In this document: positions 19,564 through 27,616 of the stretch, in pieces
Numbering within the stretch: position 1 is the first letter of the stretch
Layout of the letters: every line of letters begins with the position of its first letter
Assembly (NCBI RefSeq): GCF_009749395.1
Contig: NZ_WBIR01000001.1
Location: 1-64,000, forward strand
DNA from: Agromyces salentinus
GTDB lineage: Bacteria; Actinomycetota; Actinomycetes; Actinomycetales; Microbacteriaceae
DNA length: 64,000 bases
Reading direction: 5' to 3'
Notes under the pieces: generated by a model
The model's input: only the letters and a program-made list of their open reading frames with translations
What the model was told of the DNA's origin: nothing
The model's database searches: none
Translations under genes and position numbers: made by a program

Positions 19564-20769
19564 TCAGGCGTGCACGACCTCGAGCGTCTGGCGCGCGATC
19601 TCGAGCTCCTCGTTCGTCGGCACGACGAGCACGGCCGTGCGGGAGGCGTCGGTCGAGATGCGCCGCGCGCCGCGCTCGGGCGACGTGTTGCGCTCCTCGT
19701 CGACCTCGACGCCGAACCAGTCGAGTCCCTCGAGCGCCGCGGCGCGGACGCCGGCGGAGTTCTCGCCCACGCCGGCCGTGAAGACGATCGCGTCGACCCG
19801 GCCGAGCTGGGCGGCGTACGCGCCCACGTAGGAACGCAGGCGGTGCGCGTAGACGTCGAACGCGACGACGGATGCGGGGTCGCCCTCAGCGCGGGCGGCC
19901 TCGAGGTCGCGCATGTCGGCGTGCCCGCTGAGGCCCAGGATGCCGCTCCGCGAGTTGAGGAGCCGGTCGGTCGCGTCGGCGTCCAGGCCCGCGCGGCGCT
20001 GCAGGTGCAGCAGCACCGCCGGATCGATGTCGCCCGAGCGCGTGCCCATGACGAGGCCCTCGAGCGGCGTCATGCCCATGCTCGTGTCGACGGAGCGTCC
20101 CTCGGCGACCGCGCACGCGGAGGCGCCGTTGCCGAGGTGCAGCACGATCAGGCGGAGTTCCTCGACGGGCGAGCCCAGGAACTCGGCGGCCGCACGCGAC
20201 ACGAACCGGTGCGACGTACCGTGGAACCCGTAGCGTCGCACGCGGTGCTTCTCGGCGAGCGCCCGGTCGATGGCGTACGTGTACGCGGCGGGCGGCATCG
20301 TCTGGTGGAAGGCGCTGTCGAACACCGCGACGTGCGGCACGTCGGGGAACGCCCGCTCGGCCGCCCGGATGCCGGCGAGGTTCGCCGGATTGTGCAGCGG
20401 CGCGAGCACCGAGAGCTCGTCGATGTTGATCTTCACGAGCTCGGTGACCACGGTCGGCTCGAAGAAGCGCGCGCCGCCCTGCACGACGCGGTGGCCCACG
20501 GCGATCGGTGGGCTGCTCTCGAGCGAGGGCCCGTGCTCGGCGAACGCCGCCAGCATCCGCTCGAATGCCGCGTCGTGGTCGGCGACCTCGACGTCGCCGG
20601 AGAACTTCTCGACCTCGCCGGAGGGTTGCGGCACGGAGTGCGTCGCGCGGCCCGACTCGGCGCCGATGCGCTCGATGAGCCCGCTCGCGAGCGGCTCACC
20701 GGCCTCGACGTCGAGCAGCTGGTACTTCAGGGAGGAGGAACCCGAGTTGACGACGAGGACGATGCTCAC
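19564..20769 (-). CDS. ackA: Acetate kinase
   Basis: 401 aa, typical length. NSGSSSLKY at 8-16 (phosphate-binding), the RRYGFHGTSHRFV block with catalytic histidines, and TAGVGENS near residue 330. The enzyme interconverts acetyl phosphate and acetate with ATP. The GTG at 20769 overlaps the TGA of pta (GTGA), so it is translated in step with pta. With Pta it makes the acetate overflow and assimilation route. Confidence 0.98.
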   Translation of the reverse strand: MSIVLVVNSGSSSLKYQLLDVEAGEPLASGLIERIGAESGRATHSVPQPSGEVEKFSGDVEVADHDAAFERMLAAFAEHGPSLESSPPIAVGHRVVQGGARFFEPTVVTELVKINIDELSVLAPLHNPANLAGIRAAERAFPDVPHVAVFDSAFHQTMPPAAYTYAIDRALAEKHRVRRYGFHGTSHRFVSRAAAEFLGSPVEELRLIVLHLGNGASACAVAEGRSVDTSMGMTPLEGLVMGTRSGDIDPAVLLHLQRRAGLDADATDRLLNSRSGILGLSGHADMRDLEAARAEGDPASVVAFDVYAHRLRSYVGAYAAQLGRVDAIVFTAGVGENSAGVRAAALEGLDWFGVEVDEERNTSPERGARRISTDASRTAVLVVPTNEELEIARQTLEVVHA

Positions 20770-22931
20770 GAGGCATCCGCCGCCTGGATCGCCGTGATGG
20801 CGACGGTGTTCACGATGTCCTGCACGAGGGCCCCCCTCGAGAGGTCGTTGACGGGCTTGTTGAGGCCCTGCAGCACGGGGCCGATCGCGACGGCGCCCGC
20901 CGAGCGCTGCACCGCCTTGTACGTGTTGTTGCCCGTGTTGAGGTCGGGGAAGATGAACACCGTCGCCCGGCCCGCGACATCCGACTCGGGGAGCTTCGTG
21001 CGCGCGACCGCGGCGTCGGCGGCCGCGTCGTACTGGATCGGCCCCTCGACCGCGAGCTCGGGCGCCCGCTCGCGCACGAGCGCGGTCGCCCGGCGTACCT
21101 TCTCGACATCCGCGCCCGAACCCGACTCCCCCGTCGAGTACGAGAGCATCGCGACGCGCGGCTCGATGCCGAACTGCGCGGCCGTGAGCGCGGAGGAGAT
21201 CGCGATGTCGGCCAGCTGTTCGGCCGTGGGGTCGGGCACGACGGCGCAGTCGCCGTAGACGAGCACGCGGTCGGCGAGGGCCATGAGGAACACGCTGGAC
21301 ACGACCTCGACGCCCGGCTTCGTCTTCACGATCTCGAAGGAGGGGCGGATGGTGTGCGCCGTCGTGTGCGCGGCCCCCGACACCATGCCGTCGGCGAGGC
21401 CCAGCTCGACCATCATGGTGCCGAAGTAGGACACGTCCTGGACGGTGTCGCGCGCCTGCTCGAGCGTGACGCCCTTGTGGGCGCGACGGCGCTGGTACTC
21501 CTCGGCGAACCGAGTGACGTAGACGTAGTCGTGGTTGGAGAGCACGGTCGCCCGCGAGATGTCGAGGCCGAGCCCGATCGCGCGCGAGCGCACCTCGATC
21601 TCCTCGCCGAGGATGGTGAGGTCGGCGACGTCGCGGGCGAGCAGCGTGGCCGCGGCGCGCAGCACCCGGTCGTCGTAGCCCTCGGGCAGCACGATGTGCT
21701 TGCGGACGCTCCTGGCGCGCTCGAGCAGGCCGTACTCGAACATCAGCGGCGTGACGACCTCGGGGGTCGCGACGTCGAGCAGGTCGAGCAGCGCCTGGCC
21801 GTCGACGTGCCTCTCGAAGAGGGAGAGCGCCGTGTCGCGCTTGCGCTGGGACTCGGCGGCGAGGCGACCGCGCGTCTGCGTGACGGCGACGGCGGTGTCG
21901 TAGCTGCCGAGTCCGGTGCGGATGATCGGCAGGCCCGCGCGCAGGCCGTCGACGAGCCGCTCGACCTGCTCGGTGAGCGGGAACCCGCCGACGAGCACGA
22001 TGCCCGACACCGAGGGGAACGTCGCAGAGGCGTGCGCGGTGAGCACGCCGATGAGCACCTCGCTGCGGTCGGCCGGCACGAGCACGACCGAGCCCTCGAT
22101 GAGGCGGGTCAGCACGTTCTCCATCGACATGGCGGCGATCACGACGCCGAGCGCCTCGCGGTCGAGCAGGTCGGGGTCGCCCGCGTAGAGCTCGCCGTCG
22201 ACGGCCTCCATGATCGAGCGCATCGACGGCGCGACGAGCACCTGGTCCTCGGGGATCGCCCAGACGCCGATGGCTGCCGCGCCGCGGTCGTCGTGACCGA
22301 CGGCCTCGTGTGCGGGCACGCGTCGCGTGACCGGGCGCACCGCGTCGACGATCTCGTCGAGGCGATCGGCGTCGGCGCGGTTGACGACCACCCCGAGGAG
22401 GCTCGCGTGCTCGCGCGCGAGCTCGTCGATGGCGAGGTCGGCGAGCTGGGCGACCTCGTCGGGCGTGCGGGCATCGGCGTGGCCGATGTGCTCGGCGCGC
22501 GGCCGACCGCCGCCGACGCGGCCGCCGAGCACGAGCAGCACGGGGGCGCCGAGGTTCGCGGCGATGCGCGCGTTGTAGGCGAGTTCGGTCGGGCTGCCGA
22601 CATCCGTGAAGTCCGAGCCGATGATGACCACCGCATCGCAGCGGTCTTCGACCGCCTTGAAGCGGCGCACGATCTCGGCGAGCGCCTCGTCGGGGTCGGC
22701 GTGCACGGCGTCGTAGTCGACGCCGATGGCCTCCTCGTAGGCGAGCGGCACGACCGCGTCGTGAGCGAGCAGCAGGTCGAGCACGTAGTCGCGCTCGTCG
22801 GTCGACCTCGCGATGGGCCGGAACACGCCGACCCGGGTCGTCCGCCTCGTGAGCGTGTCGAGGGCGCCGAGCGCGACCGTGGATTTTCCGGTGTTGCCCT
22901 CGGCAGAGCAGATGTAGATGCGGTGCGCCAC
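20766..22931 (-). CDS. pta: Phosphate acetyltransferase, long form
   Basis: 721 aa. An N-terminal P-loop domain (EGNTGKST, 11-18) and a DRTGG regulatory domain (about 200-320) precede the catalytic PTA/PTB domain (about 390-715), the long form common in actinobacteria and enterics. It exchanges acetyl between CoA and phosphate. The GTG at 22931 begins the P-loop domain, and TAGGCT lies 7 nt upstream with no Shine-Dalgarno, so the mRNA is probably leaderless. A longer frame upstream has no coding character. Confidence 0.97.
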   Translation of the reverse strand: MAHRIYICSAEGNTGKSTVALGALDTLTRRTTRVGVFRPIARSTDERDYVLDLLLAHDAVVPLAYEEAIGVDYDAVHADPDEALAEIVRRFKAVEDRCDAVVIIGSDFTDVGSPTELAYNARIAANLGAPVLLVLGGRVGGGRPRAEHIGHADARTPDEVAQLADLAIDELAREHASLLGVVVNRADADRLDEIVDAVRPVTRRVPAHEAVGHDDRGAAAIGVWAIPEDQVLVAPSMRSIMEAVDGELYAGDPDLLDREALGVVIAAMSMENVLTRLIEGSVVLVPADRSEVLIGVLTAHASATFPSVSGIVLVGGFPLTEQVERLVDGLRAGLPIIRTGLGSYDTAVAVTQTRGRLAAESQRKRDTALSLFERHVDGQALLDLLDVATPEVVTPLMFEYGLLERARSVRKHIVLPEGYDDRVLRAAATLLARDVADLTILGEEIEVRSRAIGLGLDISRATVLSNHDYVYVTRFAEEYQRRRAHKGVTLEQARDTVQDVSYFGTMMVELGLADGMVSGAAHTTAHTIRPSFEIVKTKPGVEVVSSVFLMALADRVLVYGDCAVVPDPTAEQLADIAISSALTAAQFGIEPRVAMLSYSTGESGSGADVEKVRRATALVRERAPELAVEGPIQYDAAADAAVARTKLPESDVAGRATVFIFPDLNTGNNTYKAVQRSAGAVAIGPVLQGLNKPVNDLSRGALVQDIVNTVAITAIQAADAS

Positions 22932-22938
22932 GGGCCCC

Positions 22939-22944
22939 AGCCTA
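22939..22944 (-). promoter_or_regulatory. -10 box of pta-ackA, leaderless type
   Basis: TAGGCT on the minus strand, seven bases before the GTG start of pta. Confidence 0.5.
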
Positions 22945-23015
22945 TTGGTCGGAGTGGCGGCAGGGACTGGGAGTCTTCCGCGAGGGATGCGGCCGGAAAC
23001 CGAGTCGCCGTCGCT

Positions 23016-23021
23016 TATGCT
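23016..23021 (+). promoter_or_regulatory. -10 box of the monooxygenase operon
   Basis: TATGCT, near consensus, about 62 nt before the GTG at 23083. The predicted leader of about 55 nt contains a Shine-Dalgarno. Positioned divergent from the pta promoter. Confidence 0.45.
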
Positions 23022-23082
23022 GATTCGGCCCCACGGCCGGGCCGCCTCCCCAGCGGCTCGAACCCAGCCACAGGAACCATCA

Positions 23083-24483
23083 GTGAACCCCATCGCCCTC
23101 ATCGGAGCGGGCCCCTCCGGCCTCGCCGGTGCCCGCGCGCTCAGCCGCGCCGGCATCCCCTTCCATGGATTCGAGGCCGGCCCCGACGTCGGCGGCCTCT
23201 GGAACATCGACAACCCGCGCTCGACCATGTACGAGTCGGCACACCTCATCTCGAGCCGCACGACGACCGAGTTCGCCGAGTTCCCGATGCGCTCTACCGC
23301 CGACTACCCCGGTCACCGCGAGCTGCTCGAATACTTCCGCGACTACGCGGACAAGTTCGGCCTCCGCGAGCACTTCCGGTTCGAGACGCGCGTGACCTCG
23401 GTCGAGCCGGTCGACGGCGACACGAGCGGCGGGAGCGGATGGCGCGTCACGGCCTCGGGTCCCGACGGCGAGCGCATCACGGGCGAGTACTCGGGTGTCG
23501 TCCTCGCCAACGGCACCCTCGCGGAGCCGAACGTGCCGATCTTCCGCGGCGAGTTCGCCGGCGAGATCATGCACACGAGCGCGTACAAGCGGGCCAAGGT
23601 CTTCGACGGCCGCCGCGTGCTCATCATCGGAGCGGGCAATTCCGGATGCGACATCGCCGTCGATGCCGTGCACCACGCGGCATCCGTCGACATGTCGGTG
23701 CGCCGCGGCTATCACTTCGTGCCCCGCTACCTCTTCGGCCGCCCGTCGGACACGCTCAACCAGGGCCGCCCACTGCCGGCCCCCATCAAGCAGTTCATCG
23801 ACTCACGCGTGCTCCGGGCCTTCACGGGCGACCCCGTGCGCTTCGGGTTCCCCAAGCCCGACTACAAGATCTACGAGTCGCACCCGATCGTGAACACGTT
23901 GATCCTGAACCACCTGGGCCAGGGCGACCTGCGCATCGTGCCCGACATCGACCGCTTCGACGGGCACGCCGTGCACTTCGCGGACGGATCCTCGGGCGAG
24001 TACGACCTCATCGTGCTGGCGACCGGCTACCACCTCGACTACCCGTTCGTCGACCGCGCGCACCTGAACTGGTCGGCCGCCTCGCCGAAGCTGTACCTCA
24101 ACATGTTCCCGCCGTCGTTCAACGGGCTGTTCGTGCTCGGCATGATCGAGGCGTCGGGCATCGGCTGGCAGGGCCGGGCCGAGCAGGCCGACCTCATCGC
24201 GGCCTACCTCGCCGCGGAGCGCCGGGCACCGGATGCCGCCTCCGCGTTCCGGGCGAGGGCGCATGCCACGTGGCCCGACCTCAGCGGCGGGTACCGCTAC
24301 CTCGGGCTCGAGCGCATGTCGTACTACGTGAACAAGGACGCCTACCGGCGGACCGTGAAGAAGCTGCACGGCACGCTGCCCGCGGCATCCGCCGGGGTCT
24401 CGACTGGCTCGACCGCCGGGGGCTCGACTGTCGGGGGCTCGACCGGCTCGACCGGCTCGACCGGCGAGGAGGCCCGCGCATGA
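23083..24483 (+). CDS. Flavin-containing monooxygenase
   Basis: 466 aa. First Rossmann motif GAGPSG (8-13) for FAD; a second, GAGNSGCDIAVD near 185, for NADPH; and the late ATGYHLDYPF motif of class B FMOs. The family oxygenates nitrogen, sulfur or ketone carbon of small molecules. The FMO fingerprint FxGxxxHxxxY/F is not clear, so Baeyer-Villiger and N/S-oxidation are both open. The last about 25 residues are a Gly-Ser-Thr repeat tail encoded by GGCTCGACC units, unlike the family. The GTG follows AGGA. ATGA overlap with the next gene. Confidence 0.9.
   Translation: MNPIALIGAGPSGLAGARALSRAGIPFHGFEAGPDVGGLWNIDNPRSTMYESAHLISSRTTTEFAEFPMRSTADYPGHRELLEYFRDYADKFGLREHFRFETRVTSVEPVDGDTSGGSGWRVTASGPDGERITGEYSGVVLANGTLAEPNVPIFRGEFAGEIMHTSAYKRAKVFDGRRVLIIGAGNSGCDIAVDAVHHAASVDMSVRRGYHFVPRYLFGRPSDTLNQGRPLPAPIKQFIDSRVLRAFTGDPVRFGFPKPDYKIYESHPIVNTLILNHLGQGDLRIVPDIDRFDGHAVHFADGSSGEYDLIVLATGYHLDYPFVDRAHLNWSAASPKLYLNMFPPSFNGLFVLGMIEASGIGWQGRAEQADLIAAYLAAERRAPDAASAFRARAHATWPDLSGGYRYLGLERMSYYVNKDAYRRTVKKLHGTLPAASAGVSTGSTAGGSTVGGSTGSTGSTGEEARA
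24412..24463 (+). repeat. GGCTCGACC short repeats in the monooxygenase 3' end
   Basis: Several tandem or near-tandem GGCTCGACC/GGCTCGACT units encode the low-complexity Gly-Ser-Thr tail. They look like a recent slippage expansion and keep the reading frame. Confidence 0.65.
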
Positions 24484-25499
24484 ACATCGACGACGTCGTC
24501 CTGAACTTCACGCCCGGCTCGATGATCGCCCTGAACGTCGTGCTCGGGTTCATCATGTTCGGCATCGCGCTGGACACCGCGCCGTCGGACTTCAAGGCCG
24601 TGCTCACGGCGCCGAAGGCGATGATCATCGCCCTGCTCGCGCAGATCATCCTGCTGCCGGCGGTCACGTTCGGGCTCACGCTCCTGCTGAACGTGCAGGC
24701 CTCGATCGCACTCGGCATGATCCTCGTGGCGTGCTGTCCGCCGGGCAACATCTCGCAGGTGCTGACGTACCGCGCGCGCGGCAACGTGGCCCTGTCGGTG
24801 TCGATGACGGCCGTCGCGAACGTGCTCTACATCTTCATCCTGCCCATCAGCGTCGTCTTCTGGGGCAGCATCCACCCGACCGCCTCGGAGCTCGTGCGCA
24901 GCGTGAGCCTGAACGGCTGGCAGATGCTGGTCGAGATCTTCCTCATCATCGGGCTGCCGTTCCTCGCCGGGCTCGTGATCCGCGCCCGCTGGCCGCGGTT
25001 CGCCGCGCGCGTCCAGCCGTACGCCCGCTGGATCAGCCTCGCCGCCCTCGTCGGCTTCATCGTCATCGCGCTCGTCGGCAACTGGGCGGTCTTCATGGCC
25101 TACATCGGCGTCGTGCTCGTCGCGGTGTTCCTGCACGACGCGATCGCGCTCGGCCTCGGCTACGCGAGCGCGCGCATCGGCGGGCTGCCGAGCCGGGAGC
25201 GCAAGGCCCTCACGTTCGAGGTCGGCATCCGCAACGCGGGCCTCGGCCTCGGCCTCGTGTTCACGTTCTTCGGCGGCATCGGCGGCATGGCGATCGTGGC
25301 CGGCTGGTGGGGCATCTGGGACATCATCGCGGGGCTCGCGCTCGCGAGCGCTTGGGCGAGGGTCACCAGGAAGGCGGATGCCGCGTTCGCGGCGTCGCAC
25401 GCCGACGCGGCGCCCGACGAGCCGTCGTCCGACGCCGCGTCGGCCGGACCGGCCGTCCCCGGCTCGTCGGCGCCCACGGGTCCCGAGGACTCCGCATGA
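24480..25499 (+). CDS. Bile acid:sodium symporter (BASS) family transporter
   Basis: 339 aa with nine to ten membrane segments. The BASS hallmarks are present: LNVVLGFIMFGIALD in the first helices, LVACCPPGNISQVLTYRARGN in the crossover region, and FEVGIRNAGLGL in the second. Substrates of bacterial members include organic acids, sterol-like compounds and pantoate. The C-terminal about 45 residues are a hydrophilic Ala/Ser/Asp/Pro tail. Overlaps both neighbours by ATGA, so it is cotranslated with the monooxygenase and epimerase, and may import or export their substrate. Confidence 0.92.
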   Translation: MNIDDVVLNFTPGSMIALNVVLGFIMFGIALDTAPSDFKAVLTAPKAMIIALLAQIILLPAVTFGLTLLLNVQASIALGMILVACCPPGNISQVLTYRARGNVALSVSMTAVANVLYIFILPISVVFWGSIHPTASELVRSVSLNGWQMLVEIFLIIGLPFLAGLVIRARWPRFAARVQPYARWISLAALVGFIVIALVGNWAVFMAYIGVVLVAVFLHDAIALGLGYASARIGGLPSRERKALTFEVGIRNAGLGLGLVFTFFGGIGGMAIVAGWWGIWDIIAGLALASAWARVTRKADAAFAASHADAAPDEPSSDAASAGPAVPGSSAPTGPEDSA

Positions 25500-26461
25500 A
25501 GCGCGTGCTCGTCACGGGCGGCAGCGGATTCCTCGGCTCGAACGCCGTGCGCGCGCTGGCCGTGCGCCCCGACGTCGACCTCGTCATCTCGGGCGACGTG
25601 CGCCCGCCCGCGGCATCCGTGCCCGATGGCGTCGTCGTCGAGACCTGCGACGTCACGGATGCCGCGACCGTGTCGGCCGTCGTGCAGCGCCACGCGATCG
25701 ACACGATCGTGCACCTCGCCGCGATCGTGGACCCGGGCGGACTGAGCGAGGAGGTCGAGCGGCGCGTCGACGTCGACGGCACGCGCAACGTGCTCGACGC
25801 CGCGGTCGCCCACGGCGTGACGCGCATCGTGGTGTCCTCGTCGGGCGCCGCCTACGGCTACCACGCCGACAGCCCCGAGTGGCTCACCGAGGACGACCCC
25901 ATCCGCGGCAACGAGGAGTTCAGCTACTCCCGGCACAAGCGCCTCGTGGAGGAGCTGCTCGCGGCGTACCGCGCGGACCATCCCGGGCTCGGCCAGGTGG
26001 TGCTCCGCATCGGCACGATCCTCGGCCCGTCGGTGTCGAACCAGATCACGGCGCTCTGGGAGGGCCGGCGCATCCTGAGGATCCGTGGCTCGGAGAGCCC
26101 TTTCGTGTTCGTCTGGGTCGACGACGTGGTGGGCGCCATCGTGCAGGGCGCGACCGGTTCCGTGACCGGCGCGTTCAACGTGGCCGGCGACGGCAAGGTG
26201 ACGGTGACCGAGATCGCCGAGGCGTTCGGCACGCCGACGCTCACCGTGTCGCCCGCCCTGCTCGGCGCGGCGCTGCGCGTCGGGCACGCGCTGCGGTTGA
26301 CGGTGCACGACGCCGACCGCGTGGGGTTCCTGCAGCACCGCCCCGTGCTCGACAATTCGCGGCTCAAGACCGTGCTCGGCTACACGCCGGCCAAGACCAG
26401 CCGCGAGGCCTTCGACGCCTACCTGGCCGCCCGAGCCGTTCGCCTCGCGGGCCACGTCTGA
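25496..26461 (+). CDS. NAD-dependent epimerase/dehydratase (extended SDR)
   Basis: 321 aa. N-terminal NAD motif TGGSGFLG (7-14), the downstream SSSGAAYGY strand, and the catalytic YSRHK (Y-x3-K) near 143. The C-terminal domain is short and has a SPFVFVWVDDVV segment. Family members act on nucleotide sugars or on 3-beta-hydroxysteroids and similar alcohols. With a flavin monooxygenase and a BASS transporter in one operon a non-sugar, possibly terpenoid or steroid-like substrate is plausible but unproven. Confidence 0.85.
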   Translation: MKRVLVTGGSGFLGSNAVRALAVRPDVDLVISGDVRPPAASVPDGVVVETCDVTDAATVSAVVQRHAIDTIVHLAAIVDPGGLSEEVERRVDVDGTRNVLDAAVAHGVTRIVVSSSGAAYGYHADSPEWLTEDDPIRGNEEFSYSRHKRLVEELLAAYRADHPGLGQVVLRIGTILGPSVSNQITALWEGRRILRIRGSESPFVFVWVDDVVGAIVQGATGSVTGAFNVAGDGKVTVTEIAEAFGTPTLTVSPALLGAALRVGHALRLTVHDADRVGFLQHRPVLDNSRLKTVLGYTPAKTSREAFDAYLAARAVRLAGHV

Positions 26462-26468
26462 TCCGGGG

Positions 26469-26508
26469 CTGGTGCTCGCCCCCTCGCATGGGTTTGGAAG
26501 GGCACCAG
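26469..26508 (+). repeat. 7-bp inverted repeat after the epimerase gene
   Basis: CTGGTGC (26469-26475) is complementary to GCACCAG (26502-26508). It could act as a weak terminator or processing site at the end of the operon. Right beside it is a 16-bp palindrome (26510-26525). Confidence 0.4.
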
Positions 26509-26509
26509 C

Positions 26510-26525
26510 GGGCGATCGATCGCCC
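26510..26525. repeat. 16-bp perfect palindrome
   Basis: GGGCGATCGATCGCCC has no spacer. It lies 55 bp before the Trp-rich mini-ORF, where a promoter or operator for that RNA would be expected. Confidence 0.6.
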
Positions 26526-26564
26526 AGTGATCGAGATGGTCTTCAGCTGAAGGAGGTGGCGTCG

Positions 26565-26588
26565 ATGGGGCACTGGTGGTGGCGTTGA
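26565..26588 (+). CDS. Leader peptide MGHWWWR
   Basis: Seven codons, ATG GGG CAC TGG TGG TGG CGT, then TGA immediately followed by a second TGA. AAGGAGG (26550-26556) lies 8 nt before the ATG, the strongest ribosome binding site in the neighbourhood. Three consecutive Trp codons are the signature of tryptophan-sensing leader peptides of actinobacterial trp operons. The peptide itself is probably functionless; ribosome stalling at the Trp codons would be the signal. Confidence 0.7.
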   Translation: MGHWWWR

Positions 26589-26636
26589 TGAGCAATCGGT
26601 GATCCCGGCCTGAGCTGCGGATCACCTTCACCTGAT

Positions 26637-26666
26637 GAGGGTGGGGCGGGAGACCGCCCCACCCTC
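26637..26666. terminator. Strong terminator after the Trp-leader mini-ORF
   Basis: Perfect 13-bp stem (26637-26649 with 26654-26666) and GAGA tetraloop. It ends the Trp-leader RNA on the plus strand and could also serve the membrane-protein gene that ends at 26715 on the minus strand. T-containing bases follow. Confidence 0.8.
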
Positions 26667-26714
26667 ACCTCGTTCTCCGCCGGCATCCGCACGCAGGTGT
26701 GGAGGCGGCCGCGC

Positions 26715-27302
26715 TCAGAACCTCGCCCAAGGCCTGCCGTTGTAGGGCCGCTCGACCTCACGCGGATCGAGGACCCGACCCTCGTCATCGACGTACTCCC
26801 GCCAGGCACGGGGAACCAACCGTGCCATCCCGAGGATCGAGCGGAGCCACAGGACGACGGTCGTGACCGCCGCGACCGTGAGCACCCAGTCGAGGCCCAT
26901 CAAGGTTCCCTCGCGCGCGCCCACGAGGCCGAGCACGAGCATGCAGGAGACGGTCGTGAAGGCGCCGGCCAGGTTGAGCACCGAGCGCGTGCCGCGCCGC
27001 GTCCCGCGGAGCGGGAGCGGGATCGACGCGATCGCGACGACGACGAGCACCGCGACGGCCAGGTACATCCCGGGCCAGGGAGGCGTGAACGCCGGGAAAC
27101 CCTCGGGCGCCGGCTCTCCCTCGACGGGGTAGTTGCCCATGACCAGCGAGATGACGAGGGCCGCGACGAACGGCAGCGCGCCGCAGAGGATCCACAGGAC
27201 GGTGATGAGGAAGGCGCCGTCCCAGATGCGGGACTCCAGGCGCAGTTGCCGGGCAAGACGATCTCCCCCGGGTGAACGGGTGCAGTGGGCCGGATGCGTC
27301 AT
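26715..27302 (-). CDS. Four-helix membrane protein, function unknown
   Basis: 195 aa. After a hydrophilic start (1-27) there are four hydrophobic segments (about 28-53, 75-97, 107-128, 134-152), then a soluble C-terminus ending in PYNGRPWARF. No motif I can name. The ATG at 27302 has TACCGT nine bases upstream and no Shine-Dalgarno, so it may be leaderless or nearly so. It is convergent to the Trp-leader RNA and divergent from the SRP RNA. Confidence 0.7.
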   Translation of the reverse strand: MTHPAHCTRSPGGDRLARQLRLESRIWDGAFLITVLWILCGALPFVAALVISLVMGNYPVEGEPAPEGFPAFTPPWPGMYLAVAVLVVVAIASIPLPLRGTRRGTRSVLNLAGAFTTVSCMLVLGLVGAREGTLMGLDWVLTVAAVTTVVLWLRSILGMARLVPRAWREYVDDEGRVLDPREVERPYNGRPWARF

Positions 27303-27368
27303 GGTCGCCCCACGGTACCGGAGTCCGCACGTTCGGGCCGGTCGGTCATTTGGACCGCGCGGCTCGGG

Positions 27369-27374
27369 TAGACT
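27369..27374 (+). promoter_or_regulatory. -10 box of the SRP RNA gene
   Basis: TAGACT, six bases before the expected RNA 5' end near 27381. TTGGAC lies further upstream but at too short a spacing (13 nt) to be a standard -35 box. Confidence 0.5.
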
Positions 27375-27380
27375 GTCGGA

Positions 27381-27470
27381 GGCTCCTCACGTGGCGCCAT
27401 CCAGGCCAACTCCCCCAGGGCGGAAACGCAGCAAGGGTAACCGGGCTCTGGCGGGTGCGTGAGGGGTCTT
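27381..27470 (+). ncRNA. ffs: Signal recognition particle RNA, small bacterial type
   Basis: About 90 nt folding as one long hairpin: CTCCTCAC at the 5' end pairs with GTGAGGGG at the 3' end. The conserved Ffh-binding domain (CAGGGCGGAAACGCAGCAAGGG, symmetric loop and GGAA-type tetraloop) lies in the middle around 27416-27437. It binds Ffh to target nascent membrane proteins. A promoter-like TAGACT precedes it and tRNA-Ser follows after a few bases. End positions are within a few nt. Confidence 0.92.
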
Positions 27471-27472
27471 CA

Positions 27473-27557
27473 GGAGGATTCGCCTAGTGGCCTATGGCGC
27501 ACGCTTGGAAAGCGTGTTGGGTGCAAGCCCTCGGGGGTTCGAATCCCCCATCCTCCG
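27473..27557 (+). tRNA. tRNA-Ser(GGA)
   Basis: 85 nt with a long variable arm. Acceptor GGAGGAT pairs with ATCCTCC (27550-27556), the anticodon stem CACGC/GCGTG encloses TTGGAAA with anticodon GGA at 27507-27509, and the T arm has GGTTCGAATCC. Discriminator G at 27557; CCA is not encoded. It reads UCC and UCU. Probably cotranscribed with the SRP RNA and ended by the hairpin at 27565-27599. Confidence 0.97.
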
Positions 27558-27564
27558 CAGAACG

Positions 27565-27599
27565 CGAACGGCCCGATCAGGAGCTGATCGGGCCGTTCG
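27565..27599. terminator. Bidirectional terminator after tRNA-Ser
   Basis: Perfect 16-bp stem (27565-27580 with 27584-27599) and a 3-nt loop, followed by GCGTTT. It serves tRNA-Ser on the plus strand and the sugar ABC operon, whose last gene ends at 27617, on the minus strand. Confidence 0.88.
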
Positions 27600-27616
27600 G
27601 CGTTTCGGGCCGCTTC

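Larger units (their letters stand above)
26541..26672 (+). ncRNA. Orphan Trp-attenuator-like leader RNA
   Basis: The segment has the parts of a transcription attenuator: a strong ribosome binding site, a Trp-rich mini-ORF (26565-26588), a hairpin (GGTGATCC 26598-26605 with GGATCACC 26619-26626) and a GC-rich terminator (26637-26666). The Trp codons (TGGTGGTGG) can pair with the CACCTTCACC stretch that also belongs to the middle hairpin, giving alternative folds. No biosynthetic gene follows: the next gene (26715-27302) is on the other strand. It may act in trans, as known for the released trp leader RNA of Sinorhizobium, or be a relic. Ends are approximate. Confidence 0.6.

Noticed and set aside
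21354-25499. Very long plus-strand frame (1381 codons)
   Set aside because: It is an antisense shadow of pta, then an out-of-frame shadow of the monooxygenase, and only at its end the real BASS gene.
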